Made by a program: the position numbers and the translations under genes. DNA of 64,000 bases from Archangium sp. GTDB lineage: Bacteria; Myxococcota; Myxococcia; Myxococcales; Myxococcaceae. Of this stretch, positions 45,001 to 57,532 are shown piece by piece. A model generated the notes under the pieces. It was not told the origin of the DNA. It made no database searches and saw only the letters and a program-made list of their open reading frames with translations. Positions within the stretch are counted from its first letter, which is position 1. Each line of letters opens with the position of its first letter. Where the stretch lies: assembly GCA_030681645.1 (NCBI GenBank), contig JAUXRX010000029.1, positions 124,001-188,000 of the forward strand. Reading direction: 5' to 3'.

Positions 45001-47087
45001 GGCTCGGTTGGTCTTGCGGTCTCCTGCTGCTGGTCTCGTCGGTGAGCCAGGCGCAGAACGCCCGCATCGTCTTGCGCTGGAAGGACGTGCCCGGCGCGTC
45101 GGCCTACGAGCTGCAGATCGCGAAGGATCCGGCCTTCGTGGAGATCGTGCTGCAGACGCGCACCACCGGCGCCGGCTACCGCTGGGAGCAGCTGCCCACC
45201 ACCACGCACTGGTGGCGCGTGCGCAGCTTCGACACCGAGAGCCGGGCCAGCGAGTGGAGCCAGCCGCGCACCATCGCCGTCGACTCCGCCATTCCCACCC
45301 CGCTCAAGCCGGGTGATGGGCAGACGGTTCCCTGCGGGGCGAGCGTCACCTTCGAGCTCGAGCCCTCGGCGTTGATCAAGGAATACATCCTCGAGCTGGC
45401 CAGCACCTCGGAGTTCAACAGCTTCCGCACCGTGCGCTCGGCCACGCCCTCGTTCGAGGTGCCGGGGCTGAACGCGGGCACGTGGTGGTGGCGCACCCGC
45501 GGGGTCGACCTGAAGTCGCGCACCAGCGGGCCCGGGCCGGTGCGCAGCGTGGCGATTCGGGTAGGAGCCCCGAAGCTGAAGCAGGTCGCCGACGTGCCGC
45601 TGGGCACGCCGCAGGTGCAGCTGAGCTGGTCGGAGGTGAGCTGCGCGAAGAGCTACCTGGTCGAGGCGACGCAAGATGGCCGCGACAAGGTCTCGTTTCC
45701 CGTGGCGGGCCTGTCGATGGGCTTCAAGGCCGGCGTGGCGGGCGACTACCGCTGGCGGGTGGCCAGCGTGGACGAGCGGGGCTCGCCCGGCGAGTTCAGC
45801 GCCGACAGCGCGTTCAAGGTGAGGCTGCCGGCGCCCAATGGGCGCACCGAGAGCGTGGGGCTGCGCGCGGAGCTGTCGTGGAGCGCGGTGGTGGCGGCCA
45901 CGGGCTACAGGGTCGAGCTGCTGCGCACGGGCCCGAAGGGGCCGGAGCCGGTGGCGAGCGCGAACGTCACCGCGACCAATTGGCGCACGCCCGAGCTGCC
46001 ACCGGGTCAGTACCTGTGGCGCGTCACCACGAAGGACGCGCTGGGTCACACCTCGGCGCCTTCCGAGCCGAGGACCTTCGTGCGCGCCGCGGGGGCGCCG
46101 CTGGCCACCGTCACCTGGGTGTCCCCGGCGGGCGACCTGGTGCTCGCGCCCGGCGCGGAGGTGGACCTCTCGTGGTCTGACGTGGCCGAACGAAAGGACT
46201 TCGAGCTCGAGCTGGACGGGGTGAGCCGGCGGGTGGGCAAACCGTCGTTCCGCACTCCCGTGTTGGCAGACGGGGCCCACGCGCTGCGCGTACGCGCGGT
46301 GGGTGAGGGCTACCGCATGTCGCCGTGGTCGGAGCCCCTCGAGCTGTTCGTGGGCGTGCCCGCCGTGGCGAGCGCCGAGGTGGCGCTGGTGGGAGAGCAG
46401 GTGCGGGTTCGCCTGCTCGACGCGCGCGGCCGGGCGGTGCAGGGCGCCACCCCGAAGCTGTCGGTGCGGGACGGCGCGCTGGGCGCGGCCGAGTTCAGGG
46501 ACGAGAGCTGGCAGGCGCAGTGGACTCCGCCCGCGTCGGGCAGCGACGTGCTGGTGATCGACGAGCACGCCTTTCACTTCGAGCGCCCGCTGGAGGCCGT
46601 GAACGACCCGATGTTCTCGGTCGCGGCGCGCGCCGGAGGGATCTTCAGCGGCGGCGCGGTGGCGTCACCGACGGTGCTGGTCTCGTTCGGGGCGCGGCTG
46701 CCCTTCTTGCGCCGGCGCCTGGGCGTGGAGCTGAGGGTGGGCGCGTACGGCGCAGGCAGCGCGCTCGACGTGGGCGGCACGACGCTGCAGGGCCGGGCGT
46801 TCCTGATGCCCCTGTCCGTCCTCGCCGCGTGGAACCAGAACCTGGGCGCGTACCAGCTCAAGGCGGGCGCGGGGTTCGCGCTGCAGCTCGCGTGGCTCCA
46901 GGTGGGGCGTGACGCGGGCTTCCAGGCGCTGCCCGGCCTCGAGGTGGTGGCCGGGCTCTCGCGGAGGGTGGGGCCGGGGCGGGTGGAGCTCGAGCTGAGC
47001 TTCCTCTACGGCCGGGTGGACAACGCGCTGGCCCGGTTGAACGCAGGGGGGCTCGCGGTGCGGGTGGGGTACGGTCTCGACTTCTGA
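44997..47087 (+). CDS. Secreted repeat protein with Ig-like domains and C-terminal beta-barrel, CTG start
   Basis: This 696-residue protein is best started at CTG 44997, which overlaps the FecR stop as CTGA. It gives a signal peptide (LGWSCGLLLLVSSVSQAQ), with GAGGTG 5 bases upstream. Four or five Ig/FN3-like repeats follow (YELQIAKDPAFVEIVLQT, YILELASTSEFNSFRTV, YRVELLRTGPKGPEP, WWWRTRGVD-type strands). A C-terminal portion with barrel strands ends in VRVGYGLDF. It is probably at the outer membrane. Confidence 0.8.
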   Translation: MRLGWSCGLLLLVSSVSQAQNARIVLRWKDVPGASAYELQIAKDPAFVEIVLQTRTTGAGYRWEQLPTTTHWWRVRSFDTESRASEWSQPRTIAVDSAIPTPLKPGDGQTVPCGASVTFELEPSALIKEYILELASTSEFNSFRTVRSATPSFEVPGLNAGTWWWRTRGVDLKSRTSGPGPVRSVAIRVGAPKLKQVADVPLGTPQVQLSWSEVSCAKSYLVEATQDGRDKVSFPVAGLSMGFKAGVAGDYRWRVASVDERGSPGEFSADSAFKVRLPAPNGRTESVGLRAELSWSAVVAATGYRVELLRTGPKGPEPVASANVTATNWRTPELPPGQYLWRVTTKDALGHTSAPSEPRTFVRAAGAPLATVTWVSPAGDLVLAPGAEVDLSWSDVAERKDFELELDGVSRRVGKPSFRTPVLADGAHALRVRAVGEGYRMSPWSEPLELFVGVPAVASAEVALVGEQVRVRLLDARGRAVQGATPKLSVRDGALGAAEFRDESWQAQWTPPASGSDVLVIDEHAFHFERPLEAVNDPMFSVAARAGGIFSGGAVASPTVLVSFGARLPFLRRRLGVELRVGAYGAGSALDVGGTTLQGRAFLMPLSVLAAWNQNLGAYQLKAGAGFALQLAWLQVGRDAGFQALPGLEVVAGLSRRVGPGRVELELSFLYGRVDNALARLNAGGLAVRVGYGLDF

Positions 47088-47110
47088 GCGGAAGGGTGGG
47101 GGTTCGATCA

Positions 47111-48880
47111 GTGCAGTGGTCTCTTCGGACACAGATCGTCGGGCTGGTGGGCGCCATGCTGGTGGCCTCGATGGGCGTGTACCTGGCGCTCGCCACGCGC
47201 GTGGTGAGCGCCGACAAGGAAGCGTCCGTCTACGACGTCAACGCGCTGGTGGCCGGCACGGTGGCCCAGCAGATCGAGCGCACCGTCGACGGCATCGCGG
47301 ACAAGCTGCGCTACTTCGGCCAGGAGTACGAGATCACCCCCGGTGACGCCGAGCGCCGGGCGCGCAGCCTGTTCGACGCCGACTCCGCGGTGCTCTCGCT
47401 GGAGGTCTTCAAGCGCACCGAGGGTGGCTTCGAGCGCTCGTTTCTCTTCGTGGACAACAAGCGGCTCGCCTCGCTCAACCTCACGGCGGACGATCTCACC
47501 GAGGCCCGCAAGCGCACCCCCGCGCCGCTCGACGCCGTGCAGCAGGCGGGCATCGTGCTGCAGAACGCCTCGCTCGCGCCCGATCTCGCGCTGGTGCGGC
47601 TGTCCTCGACGACCGCTGATGGCAGGACGGTGGTGATCGCCGATCTCCGCCCCGAGTGGCTGCTCTCGGCGGTGGCCACCAGCAGCGTCTACAAGGTGTT
47701 CCTGGTGGACCGGCTCGGCCGCGTGCTGGCGCACCCCGACAGCGACCAGGTGATCAAGCGGGAAGATCTCTCGGCGCTCCCGGTGGTGAAGGACGCGCTG
47801 GGCGGCAAGCTGGCGCGCGGCACCGAGGAGTACGAGGTGGGCGGGGTGTCGAAGGTGGCGGCCTTCGCCCGCGTGGACAACGGGGTGGGCGCGGTGATCG
47901 TCGAGGTGCCGCGCGACGAGGTGTTCAAGGCGACCCGCGAGCTGTCGCGCCGCTCGTTGCTCTTCGCGGTGGGCGTGGTGTCGCTGGCGCTGGTGCTGGC
48001 GGTGCTGCTGGGCCGCCGCGTCACGCGGCCCCTGCGCGAGCTGCAGGAGACGCTGATGGTGATCTCCCGCGGCAACTTCGGCGTCGAGGTGCCGGTGGCC
48101 GGGCCCGCGGAGATCCGCTCGGTGGGCGCCGCGCTCAACGAGATGAGCCGCGAGCTGGTGCGGCGCAGCGAACAGTTGCAGACCACCAACGCGCAGCTGG
48201 TGCAGTCCGAGAAGCTGTCGGCGGTCGGCGAGCTGGCGGCGAGCGTGGCGCACGAGGTGAAGAACCCCATGGTGGGCATCGTCGGCTTCGCCCAGCTGGG
48301 CCAGGAATCGACGGACCCGGCGGAGATCCTCGAGTACTTCAAGCTGATCGAGCAGGACGCGTTCCGCGCGAACAAGATCCTGCAGAACCTGCTCGAGTTC
48401 TCCCGGCCCCCCGAGATGGAGTTCGAGGCGCTGGCCCCCAACGAGGTGGTGCTGGGCGCGATGGCGCTGTGCGTGCACCAGCTGCAGATGCAGGGCGTGC
48501 GCACCGAGACGGCGCTGGCCACGGGGTTGTCGGCGATTCGCGGCAACTCGAACCAGCTGCGCCAGGTGCTGCTCAACCTGATGCTCAACGCCGGCCAGGC
48601 GATGGAGGGTTCGCCGAAGAAGTTGATCACCGTGTCGACGTCGCGGCCTGAGCCCGGCTTCGTGGAGATCAAGGTGGGCGACACCGGCCCCGGCCTGGCA
48701 GATGACGTGAAGGACAAGCTGTTCAAGCCCTTCTTCACCACCAAGCGGCGCGGTCAGGGCACGGGACTGGGCCTGTCGGTCTCGCGCAGCATCATCGAGG
48801 CGCACCGCGGGTCGATTCGGGCGGAAGGCGCGCCGGGCGTGGGCGCGACCTTCATCATCAGGTTGCCCGAGGTGAGCTGA
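47111..48880 (+). CDS. Membrane sensor histidine kinase (HAMP-HisKA-HATPase)
   Basis: This 589-residue protein has transmembrane segments near its start (IVGLVGAMLVASMGVYLALA) and near residue 280 with an extracytoplasmic sensor between them. A HAMP domain (RRVTRPLRELQETLMVI), H-box VAHEVKNPMVGI (about H381), N-box LLNLMLNAGQAM, DTGPGL and GTGLGLSVS follow. GTG 47111 is preferred over GTG 47096. It likely phosphorylates the two receivers at the start of the operon. Confidence 0.93.
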   Translation: MQWSLRTQIVGLVGAMLVASMGVYLALATRVVSADKEASVYDVNALVAGTVAQQIERTVDGIADKLRYFGQEYEITPGDAERRARSLFDADSAVLSLEVFKRTEGGFERSFLFVDNKRLASLNLTADDLTEARKRTPAPLDAVQQAGIVLQNASLAPDLALVRLSSTTADGRTVVIADLRPEWLLSAVATSSVYKVFLVDRLGRVLAHPDSDQVIKREDLSALPVVKDALGGKLARGTEEYEVGGVSKVAAFARVDNGVGAVIVEVPRDEVFKATRELSRRSLLFAVGVVSLALVLAVLLGRRVTRPLRELQETLMVISRGNFGVEVPVAGPAEIRSVGAALNEMSRELVRRSEQLQTTNAQLVQSEKLSAVGELAASVAHEVKNPMVGIVGFAQLGQESTDPAEILEYFKLIEQDAFRANKILQNLLEFSRPPEMEFEALAPNEVVLGAMALCVHQLQMQGVRTETALATGLSAIRGNSNQLRQVLLNLMLNAGQAMEGSPKKLITVSTSRPEPGFVEIKVGDTGPGLADDVKDKLFKPFFTTKRRGQGTGLGLSVSRSIIEAHRGSIRAEGAPGVGATFIIRLPEVS

Positions 48881-48883
48881 CCG

Positions 48884-48902
48884 GCTCCGCTCACTGCGGA
48901 GC
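48884..48902. terminator. Hairpin between convergent operons
   Basis: GCTCCGC and GCGGAGC pair around TCACT, between the histidine kinase stop and the DUF4340 gene stop, which it overlaps. No U run on either side. Confidence 0.55.
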
Positions 48903-49943
48903 GGTGAGCTTGATGCCCTCGATGATGATCTCTTCGCTGCCCTGGTGCACCGACACCCAGCTCGGCGTGTTCTCGCTGCGGGCCCAGGTGCCGCCCTTCG
49001 GGTCGAACGCGAGTTCGAGCCAGCCCTTCGGCTGGGCCTTGAGCGTGTACTCGATGCGCACCTGCACGTCGGGCGCGCCGGCCTTCGGCAGCTCGTCCTT
49101 CGAGAGCACCTCGGTGACGATGAGCCGGTTCCAGATCTTCTCGTGCCAGTTCTTCACCAGCTCCTCGGCCTTGTCGGGCGTGGCGGCGCGGGCCACCTTC
49201 GCCGTCTGCGGAATGTCGGCGCCGGTCTGCACGAAGGCCGCGGTCTGCACGCCCGCCGTGACGGTGAAGGCGTCGAACTCGGTCTGCTTGAAGAGGTGGA
49301 GCCGGCGATCGACCAGCAGCTGCGAGTTCGGATCGAGCTCGTTGAACAGGCTCGACGAGATGAGGAACACCTCGCCCGACTTCTCGTCCTGCGCGTAGCT
49401 GCCGATGAGGCCGCTCACGGGGCGCGAGATGGTGAAGCGCCGGGTGACGCCGGCCACCTGCAGCTCGAGCTTGCGCTCGCTGTTGGTGAGGCCGACCTCG
49501 TCGAGCTTCTCCTTGCTCAGCGTGCCCAGCGCTCGCGTGCCCTCGAAGGGGGTGAGCTTCGCCCACAAGGTGTCGGCGCGATCGTTCGCGAACACGGTGC
49601 GGTCGGGCGGGGGCTCCGCCGGCCGCGAGGTGGCGAGCAGGGTGCCGCCATCGACGCCGGCGTCGGCGCCGCCGTCGATCGCCACGAGGGTCTCGCCCGC
49701 GTCGATCACCGGCCGCTTGCCGGGCAGGTAGGCCAGGCCGACCATCAGCCGGTCCTTCTTCTCCACCGTCACCGAGCGCAGGCCGTCTTCGTAGCGCACG
49801 CGCTCGAGCGAGTTCTTCGAGGCGTCGACCACCACGACCGACTCGCTCTTGAACGAGTCCTTCGGGCGCTGCCAGGTCACGTAGGCGGCGACGAGGCCGG
49901 CGAGGGCCAGGCCTCCCTGCAGGGCTGTGCTGCGCGCTTTCAC
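48891..49943 (-). CDS. DUF4340-domain protein of the Gld-type ABC operon
   Basis: This 350-residue protein has an N-terminal transmembrane helix (GLALAGLVAAYVTWQ) and repeated beta motifs (VGLTNSERKLELQVAGVTRRF, SGEVFLISSSLFNEL) typical of DUF4340. It is the last gene of the operon. GTG 49943 overlaps the GldG stop (GTGA) and has GGGAGAAC upstream. Confidence 0.88.
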   Translation of the reverse strand: MKARSTALQGGLALAGLVAAYVTWQRPKDSFKSESVVVVDASKNSLERVRYEDGLRSVTVEKKDRLMVGLAYLPGKRPVIDAGETLVAIDGGADAGVDGGTLLATSRPAEPPPDRTVFANDRADTLWAKLTPFEGTRALGTLSKEKLDEVGLTNSERKLELQVAGVTRRFTISRPVSGLIGSYAQDEKSGEVFLISSSLFNELDPNSQLLVDRRLHLFKQTEFDAFTVTAGVQTAAFVQTGADIPQTAKVARAATPDKAEELVKNWHEKIWNRLIVTEVLSKDELPKAGAPDVQVRIEYTLKAQPKGWLELAFDPKGGTWARSENTPSWVSVHQGSEEIIIEGIKLTAPQ

Positions 49944-51784
49944 GACTTGTTCTCCCTGGTGACCGGCTTCTTCACGCGACGGCGGGCGAGGAAGCCGAAC
50001 CCGATGACGGCCAGCGGCGCGAGGAAGGTGGTGGCGTAGAAGGTGGCCGTGTCCTGCTGGCGGGTGCGGCTGAGCGGCACGTCGACCTCGGTGTTGGTGA
50101 CGCCGGACAGCTGCTCGTCGCCGAGCAGCCACTTGAAGCCGTCCACCACCAGGTACTGGTTGCCGGGCAGCTGCTGCAGCACCACGTCGGCGACCGCGTC
50201 GGAGTCACCCAGCACCAGCGCGCGCATCGCGTCTTCGTTCTTCGCCGAGGGTGCCCGGCGCTCGACGGCCGCCACCACGCCCCAGGACTTCTTCGTCTCG
50301 CCCAGCGAGGGGTCGAACTCGAAGTTGCCCGACGCGTCGTTCCACGACTCGGGCAGCGAGCGCACCGCGAAGTCGATGGTGAGATCGGCGGGGTGCTTGG
50401 GCAGCTCTTCCAGGCCGCCTGCGCCCAGCATCAGCACCCAGACGTTGCTGCGGCCCAGGTACGTGACCACCGGGTGCGAGCTGAAGGTGCGGGTGCCGAT
50501 GTTGATGCGGTCGCCCAGCCCGGGCGGCGGGCGCACGTTGGCGGTGCCCTTTTCCTGCGCGATCGCCTGGGGCTTGAACGACAGGCCCAGCGGCGTCATC
50601 AGCTCGTCGAAGGGCAGGGCGCTCTCGGGGTCGAGGGCGATGAAGAGCCGGCCGCCGCGCTTCGCGTAGGCCTCGATCGACGCCGCCTCGGGCACGGAGA
50701 ACGAGCGCGAGGGCCCGAGGATGAAGACGGCCGCGGCGTCTTTGGGGATCTCGTTGCCCAGGCCCTCGGCGGTGGTGAGCGTGCGCACCTCGAAGTTCTG
50801 GTCCTGCAGCGTCTTGTAGAGGATCTCGATGGTGGCCCGCTGGTCCATGCCGTTGGTGGGGTCCTGGCTGCGCTCACCGTGGCCGGCCGTGAGGTAGACG
50901 GTGCGGCGCGACTTGGCGACCTGCAGCATGCGCTTCTGCACCTCGGCGTCGAGCCCGCGCAGTTGGGTCCTGGCCTTTTCGACCTCGGTGCCGATGAAGA
51001 TGCTTTCCTTGCGGCCGCCCTTCTTGAGCAGCACCGTGCCGTTGCCCGACACGCCCAGCTCCTTGGCCTTCACCGGCTCGAGCGCGTGATCGAGCCGCGT
51101 CACCTTGAGCATCTTGGTGGCGCCCTCGAGGTCCTTGAAGTAGCCGGCCACCGCCTCGGCCGCGTCGCTGGCGGGGGGGAAGAACAGGTAGACCTCGAGC
51201 GGCTCGTCGAACGACGCCACCAGCTTCTGCGTCGCGTCGCCGGCCTTCGCCACGCGGAAGTACGAGAAGTCGCCCTTCACGTCGCGCTCGGTGGCCACGT
51301 ACTGCACCGAGAACGCGAAGATGAAGGCGAAGGCGATGCCCAGGCCCGAGAGCATGGCCTCGGTGATGCGCCCGTCCTCGAGCGTGGGCGCCTTCACCAT
51401 CGAGGCGAAGGACAGCTCCATCAGGAGCGTGGTGAGCAGCGAGATCACCAGCACCGCGGGCCAGAGCACCGAGAGCGCACCGGCGAGGAGCGGATAGCCG
51501 CTGACCAGCGAGGCGCCGGTGAGCTTGGTGTAGATGTCTGACTGCAGCGCGTAGAGCATCAGCGCCATCAGGCTGAGCGAGCCGAAGAAGGCGAGGTTGC
51601 GCTGCACGCGTGCGAGGGGGCCTTCTTCCTCACGGGTGAAGCGGAGGATGCGCAGGACCGTGGAGGCGACGATCAGCAGGGCGCCCACGCCGGTGAGGGC
51701 GTAGCGGGCGTTGGGCGCCTCGACGATGCGCTCGCCGACCCACGCGAGCATCAACCCGACGGCGATGAGAAGGGAGAGCTGCAT
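49940..51784 (-). CDS. GldG-like ABC auxiliary protein
   Basis: This 614-residue protein has several N-terminal transmembrane segments, a large GldG/ABC-type_uncharacterised domain (VYLTAGHGERSQ, VFILGPSRSFS, GGRLFIALDPES) and a C-terminal helix with a basic tail (GFLARRRVKKP). It is probably a periplasmic or membrane partner of the transporter. ATG 51784 lies 2 bases after the permease stop. Confidence 0.88.
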   Translation of the reverse strand: MQLSLLIAVGLMLAWVGERIVEAPNARYALTGVGALLIVASTVLRILRFTREEEGPLARVQRNLAFFGSLSLMALMLYALQSDIYTKLTGASLVSGYPLLAGALSVLWPAVLVISLLTTLLMELSFASMVKAPTLEDGRITEAMLSGLGIAFAFIFAFSVQYVATERDVKGDFSYFRVAKAGDATQKLVASFDEPLEVYLFFPPASDAAEAVAGYFKDLEGATKMLKVTRLDHALEPVKAKELGVSGNGTVLLKKGGRKESIFIGTEVEKARTQLRGLDAEVQKRMLQVAKSRRTVYLTAGHGERSQDPTNGMDQRATIEILYKTLQDQNFEVRTLTTAEGLGNEIPKDAAAVFILGPSRSFSVPEAASIEAYAKRGGRLFIALDPESALPFDELMTPLGLSFKPQAIAQEKGTANVRPPPGLGDRINIGTRTFSSHPVVTYLGRSNVWVLMLGAGGLEELPKHPADLTIDFAVRSLPESWNDASGNFEFDPSLGETKKSWGVVAAVERRAPSAKNEDAMRALVLGDSDAVADVVLQQLPGNQYLVVDGFKWLLGDEQLSGVTNTEVDVPLSRTRQQDTATFYATTFLAPLAVIGFGFLARRRVKKPVTRENKS

Positions 51785-51786
51785 GG

Positions 51787-52505
51787 TTATCTCCACCTCC
51801 GCGCTTCGAGCACGCGCGTGGCGGCGAAGAGCGCGATGAACGTCACCAGGCAGAAGTACGAGACGTGCTTCAGGTGCACCAGGCCGGTGCGGAAGGCGTC
51901 GAAGTGCCCCCACCAGGCCATGCCGTTGATGATGTCGGTGAGGGGGCGCTCGGTGACCTTGGCGAGCAGCCAGCAGGTGGTCAGCGCCAGCACCATCACG
52001 CCCGAGAGCACCGCCGCGATGACCTGGCTGCGGGTGAGCGCGCTGCCGAAGGTGCCGATGGCGAGCCCGCACGCGCCCACCAGCATGAGCCCGAAGTAGC
52101 CCGCGAAGATGTGGCCGATGGAGACCTTGCCGTACACCGCCACCAGGATCGGCATGTACGAGGTCGAGACGAAGAACAGGCAGAGGAAGAGGAAGGCCGC
52201 GAGGAACTTGCCCAGGACGATCTCGAGATCGTGAATGGGCGAGCTGTAGAGCAGCGCGATGGTGCCGGTCTGCCGCTCTTCCGCGATGAGGCGCATCGAG
52301 AGGAACACCGCGCCCACCATGGTGATGCCGGAGGTGAGGGTGAAGAAGTCGGCCAGCACCTCCGACGACTTCTTGGCCGTGCCCGGCACCGCGAAGGCGT
52401 TGAACAACAGCCCGTCGATGAACAGCATCACCGCGATGATGATGTACCCGCTCATGGTGCGCAGGTACGCCTGCAGCTCGCGGCGGGTGATGAGAGATAC
52501 GTTCC

Positions 52506-52509
<4 letters not shown>
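51787..52509 (-). CDS. GldF-like ABC transporter permease
   Basis: This 240-residue permease has six transmembrane segments and the ABC-2 pattern (LITRRELQAYLRT start, MRLIAEERQTGTIALLYSSP loop). It overlaps the ATPase gene by 4 bases. With the next genes it forms a GldAFG-type transporter. Confidence 0.92.
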
Positions 52510-53441
<932 letters not shown>

Positions 53442-53469
53442 CGGCCCGGTCGTCTAATCTGTGTCGACC

Positions 53470-54363
53470 TCAAGTCAAGGGCGGCCGTTCGTCCCGAGCG
53501 GCGTCGAGGGACCGGCCCGCTGGGGGTGAACGGGGCCACAGCAGGGTCACCGCCAGCCCGGCCACGAGCACCACGGCGGTCCAGCCCGCGGCCTCGGGTC
53601 CGAATGCCCCGCCTGACCAGAAGCCCGGCTCGGCGGGCGCGTGGCCCACGAAGATCGAGGTGCCGGGCGCGGTGCCGCTCACCGGCTGACCGAAGACGAA
53701 GCCCTCGAAGAAGTTCCACGCCGAGTGCAGCCCCATGGCCAGCCACACGGAGCCGGTGCGCACCGTGAGCGCGCCGAACCAGAAGCCCACCAGCGCGACC
53801 TCCAGCGAGGCCAGCCAGGTGGCGCCGGGGTTGAACAGGTGGAGCCCGCCGAAGACGAGGCCCGAGAAGACGACCGCCGCCGCGTCGCCCATTCCGCGGC
53901 GCAGGGCCTGGAAACCGAGCCCGCGAATGAGCAACTCCTCTCCAATCGCAGCAGGGGCGAGGGTGATCAGCTGAAGCACGCCGATGCCCGCGACAGCCCC
54001 TGCGCTGCGCGAAGTCAGGGTGAGCGAGGTGGCGCCGGCCAGGGCGGGCACGACGCAGGCCACCGTGAGCGCGACCGCGCCGACGGCGAAGCCCTGGCCG
54101 AGCCGGCGGAGGAACTGCGGCTCGGCGAGCCCGGTCGGTTCGCGGAAGATGAGCCAGGCCACCAGCGTCGCGGCCACGCCGGCTGCGAGCGTGGGTGCGG
54201 TGGAGAAGATCACCCGGGGCGAGTCGAGATTCCCGAAGCCGAGGAACCCGAGGACGCCCAGCAGAAACGTCGACACGCCCTCCGTCACCACGGCGACCAG
54301 GGTGAAGACGCCGACGACGTAGGGTGCGCGAACGCGGCCTTCCGCGTCGCGCAGCAGGCTCAC
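53470..54363 (-). CDS. CPBP family intramembrane metalloprotease
   Basis: This 297-residue membrane protein has seven or eight helices and the CPBP motifs EELLIRG, FGGLHL and HSAWN. Type II CAAX-processing-like proteases. GTG 54363 overlaps the ChbG stop. The last 15 codons, SLDAARDERPP, come from a copy of the dispersed repeat, so the C-terminus may have been changed by its insertion. Confidence 0.88.
   Translation of the reverse strand: MSLLRDAEGRVRAPYVVGVFTLVAVVTEGVSTFLLGVLGFLGFGNLDSPRVIFSTAPTLAAGVAATLVAWLIFREPTGLAEPQFLRRLGQGFAVGAVALTVACVVPALAGATSLTLTSRSAGAVAGIGVLQLITLAPAAIGEELLIRGLGFQALRRGMGDAAAVVFSGLVFGGLHLFNPGATWLASLEVALVGFWFGALTVRTGSVWLAMGLHSAWNFFEGFVFGQPVSGTAPGTSIFVGHAPAEPGFWSGGAFGPEAAGWTAVVLVAGLAVTLLWPRSPPAGRSLDAARDERPPLT
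53487..53511 (+). repeat. Dispersed repeat copy 8 (CPBP gene 3' end)
   Basis: Copy with GCGTCGAGG in place of AGTCGAGG. It encodes the C-terminal SLDAARDER of the CPBP protein, and a partial inverted half (GGGGGTGAACGG) follows near 53521. Confidence 0.8.
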
Positions 54364-55060
54364 ACGCCGGCCCAGGAGCTCAGCGTGAGGCCCCGCGTCG
54401 TCAGCGCCTCCCGCGCGGCCGGTGAGAGGAAGGTGGCCAGCTCGATCTCGCGCTGCGCGCCGTAGCCGCTGCTGACCTCGGTGGGGCGGTAGCCGGGGTG
54501 GCACATGAACTCGACCACCCCCTCGCGGGGCGCCGCGTCGAGCTCCTCGGTCCAGCGCTCGGGCGTCCACCAGGCGGTGTCACCGGCGTCGCCGATGAAC
54601 TCGTCGTTGGTGTGCACTCCGGCGTCACGCAGCGCGGCCCGCATGGCGGGGTCGATGCTGCGCACCGGCAGCTTGTATTCCCTGGCCACGATGCCGAGCG
54701 CGTTGAGCACCGCCGGCTCGCGGTGGGCGTGCTTGTGCACGTCGAGGTGCGTGGGGCCTCTGCCCATCAGCTGCCTGAAGCGCTCGAGCTGCGCGCGCGT
54801 CTCCTTCACCACGAAGGGCATGGCGAGCACGGCGCGTTCGGTGAGCTCTTGCGACGGCGCGCTCACCGACTGGAAGCGCACCAGGTTGAGGTGCAGGCCG
54901 ACCGCCAGGCCCTCGGCGGTCTTCGCCGCGTCTTCGCTCCACGGGGAGTTGACGATGAGCGTGGTCGACGACACCACGCCCTGGCGCATCGCCTCGAGGA
55001 TGCCGCGGGTGACGGCGGGGTCGTAGCCGAGATCATCGGCGTTCAAGATCAGGCGCAGCG

Positions 55061-55064
<4 letters not shown>
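54360..55064 (-). CDS. ChbG/YdjC-family carbohydrate deacetylase
   Basis: This 234-residue protein has the YdjC/HpnK motifs: NADDLGYDPAVT with the metal-binding Asp pair, GLHLNLV and DVHKHAH. Such enzymes remove N-acetyl groups from chitooligosaccharides or hopanoid precursors. The ATG overlaps the kinase stop (ATGA) and it is followed by the CPBP gene. Sugar or lipid substrate is unknown. Confidence 0.85.
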
Positions 55065-57139
<2,075 letters not shown>

Positions 57140-57156
57140 CGGGGGCGGACTCTAGG

Positions 57157-57477
57157 TCAGGAACGCCCGGATGCGCTCGAAAAGCCCCCGCGGACGGCAG
57201 TCCAGTACTCCTGGCGCACGTCCTCATCGACGTGAATCGGGGTGCGCTCTCCATACAGGCGGTCGCGGCCGTCTCTCCGGGGGCCGCTGATCCAGTACTG
57301 ATCCCCGGTGTCGACGTCGAAGTAGTTGGCCTTGAAGCCAGCGCCCTTCAGGCTTCGAAACTGCTGGTCACCGTAGGTGAGGGTGCTTCCGGTCTTCGAG
57401 AAGCGAACGCGCCCGATCCGCGCGGGGCCAGTGAGCCCGCTGGCCTTCGACTCGATGTACATGATGCGGCTTTTCAT
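57157..57477 (-). CDS. Small conserved protein of unknown function
   Basis: This 106-residue protein starts MKSRIMYIESKASGL and contains GPARIGRVRFSKTG, FKANYFDVDTGDQYWISGPR and DEDVRQEYW. I recall this conserved small family, often mis-annotated as 1-deoxy-xylulose-phosphate synthase; it has no such domain. ATG 57477 was chosen as it begins the conserved block. It lies just upstream of the kinase gene. Confidence 0.75.
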   Translation of the reverse strand: MKSRIMYIESKASGLTGPARIGRVRFSKTGSTLTYGDQQFRSLKGAGFKANYFDVDTGDQYWISGPRRDGRDRLYGERTPIHVDEDVRQEYWTAVRGGFSSASGRS

Positions 57478-57532
57478 GCCGGGCGGACGGAAGTGGATTG
57501 GGGGCCTGACCGGCGAAGAGTAGGAGCGCGCC

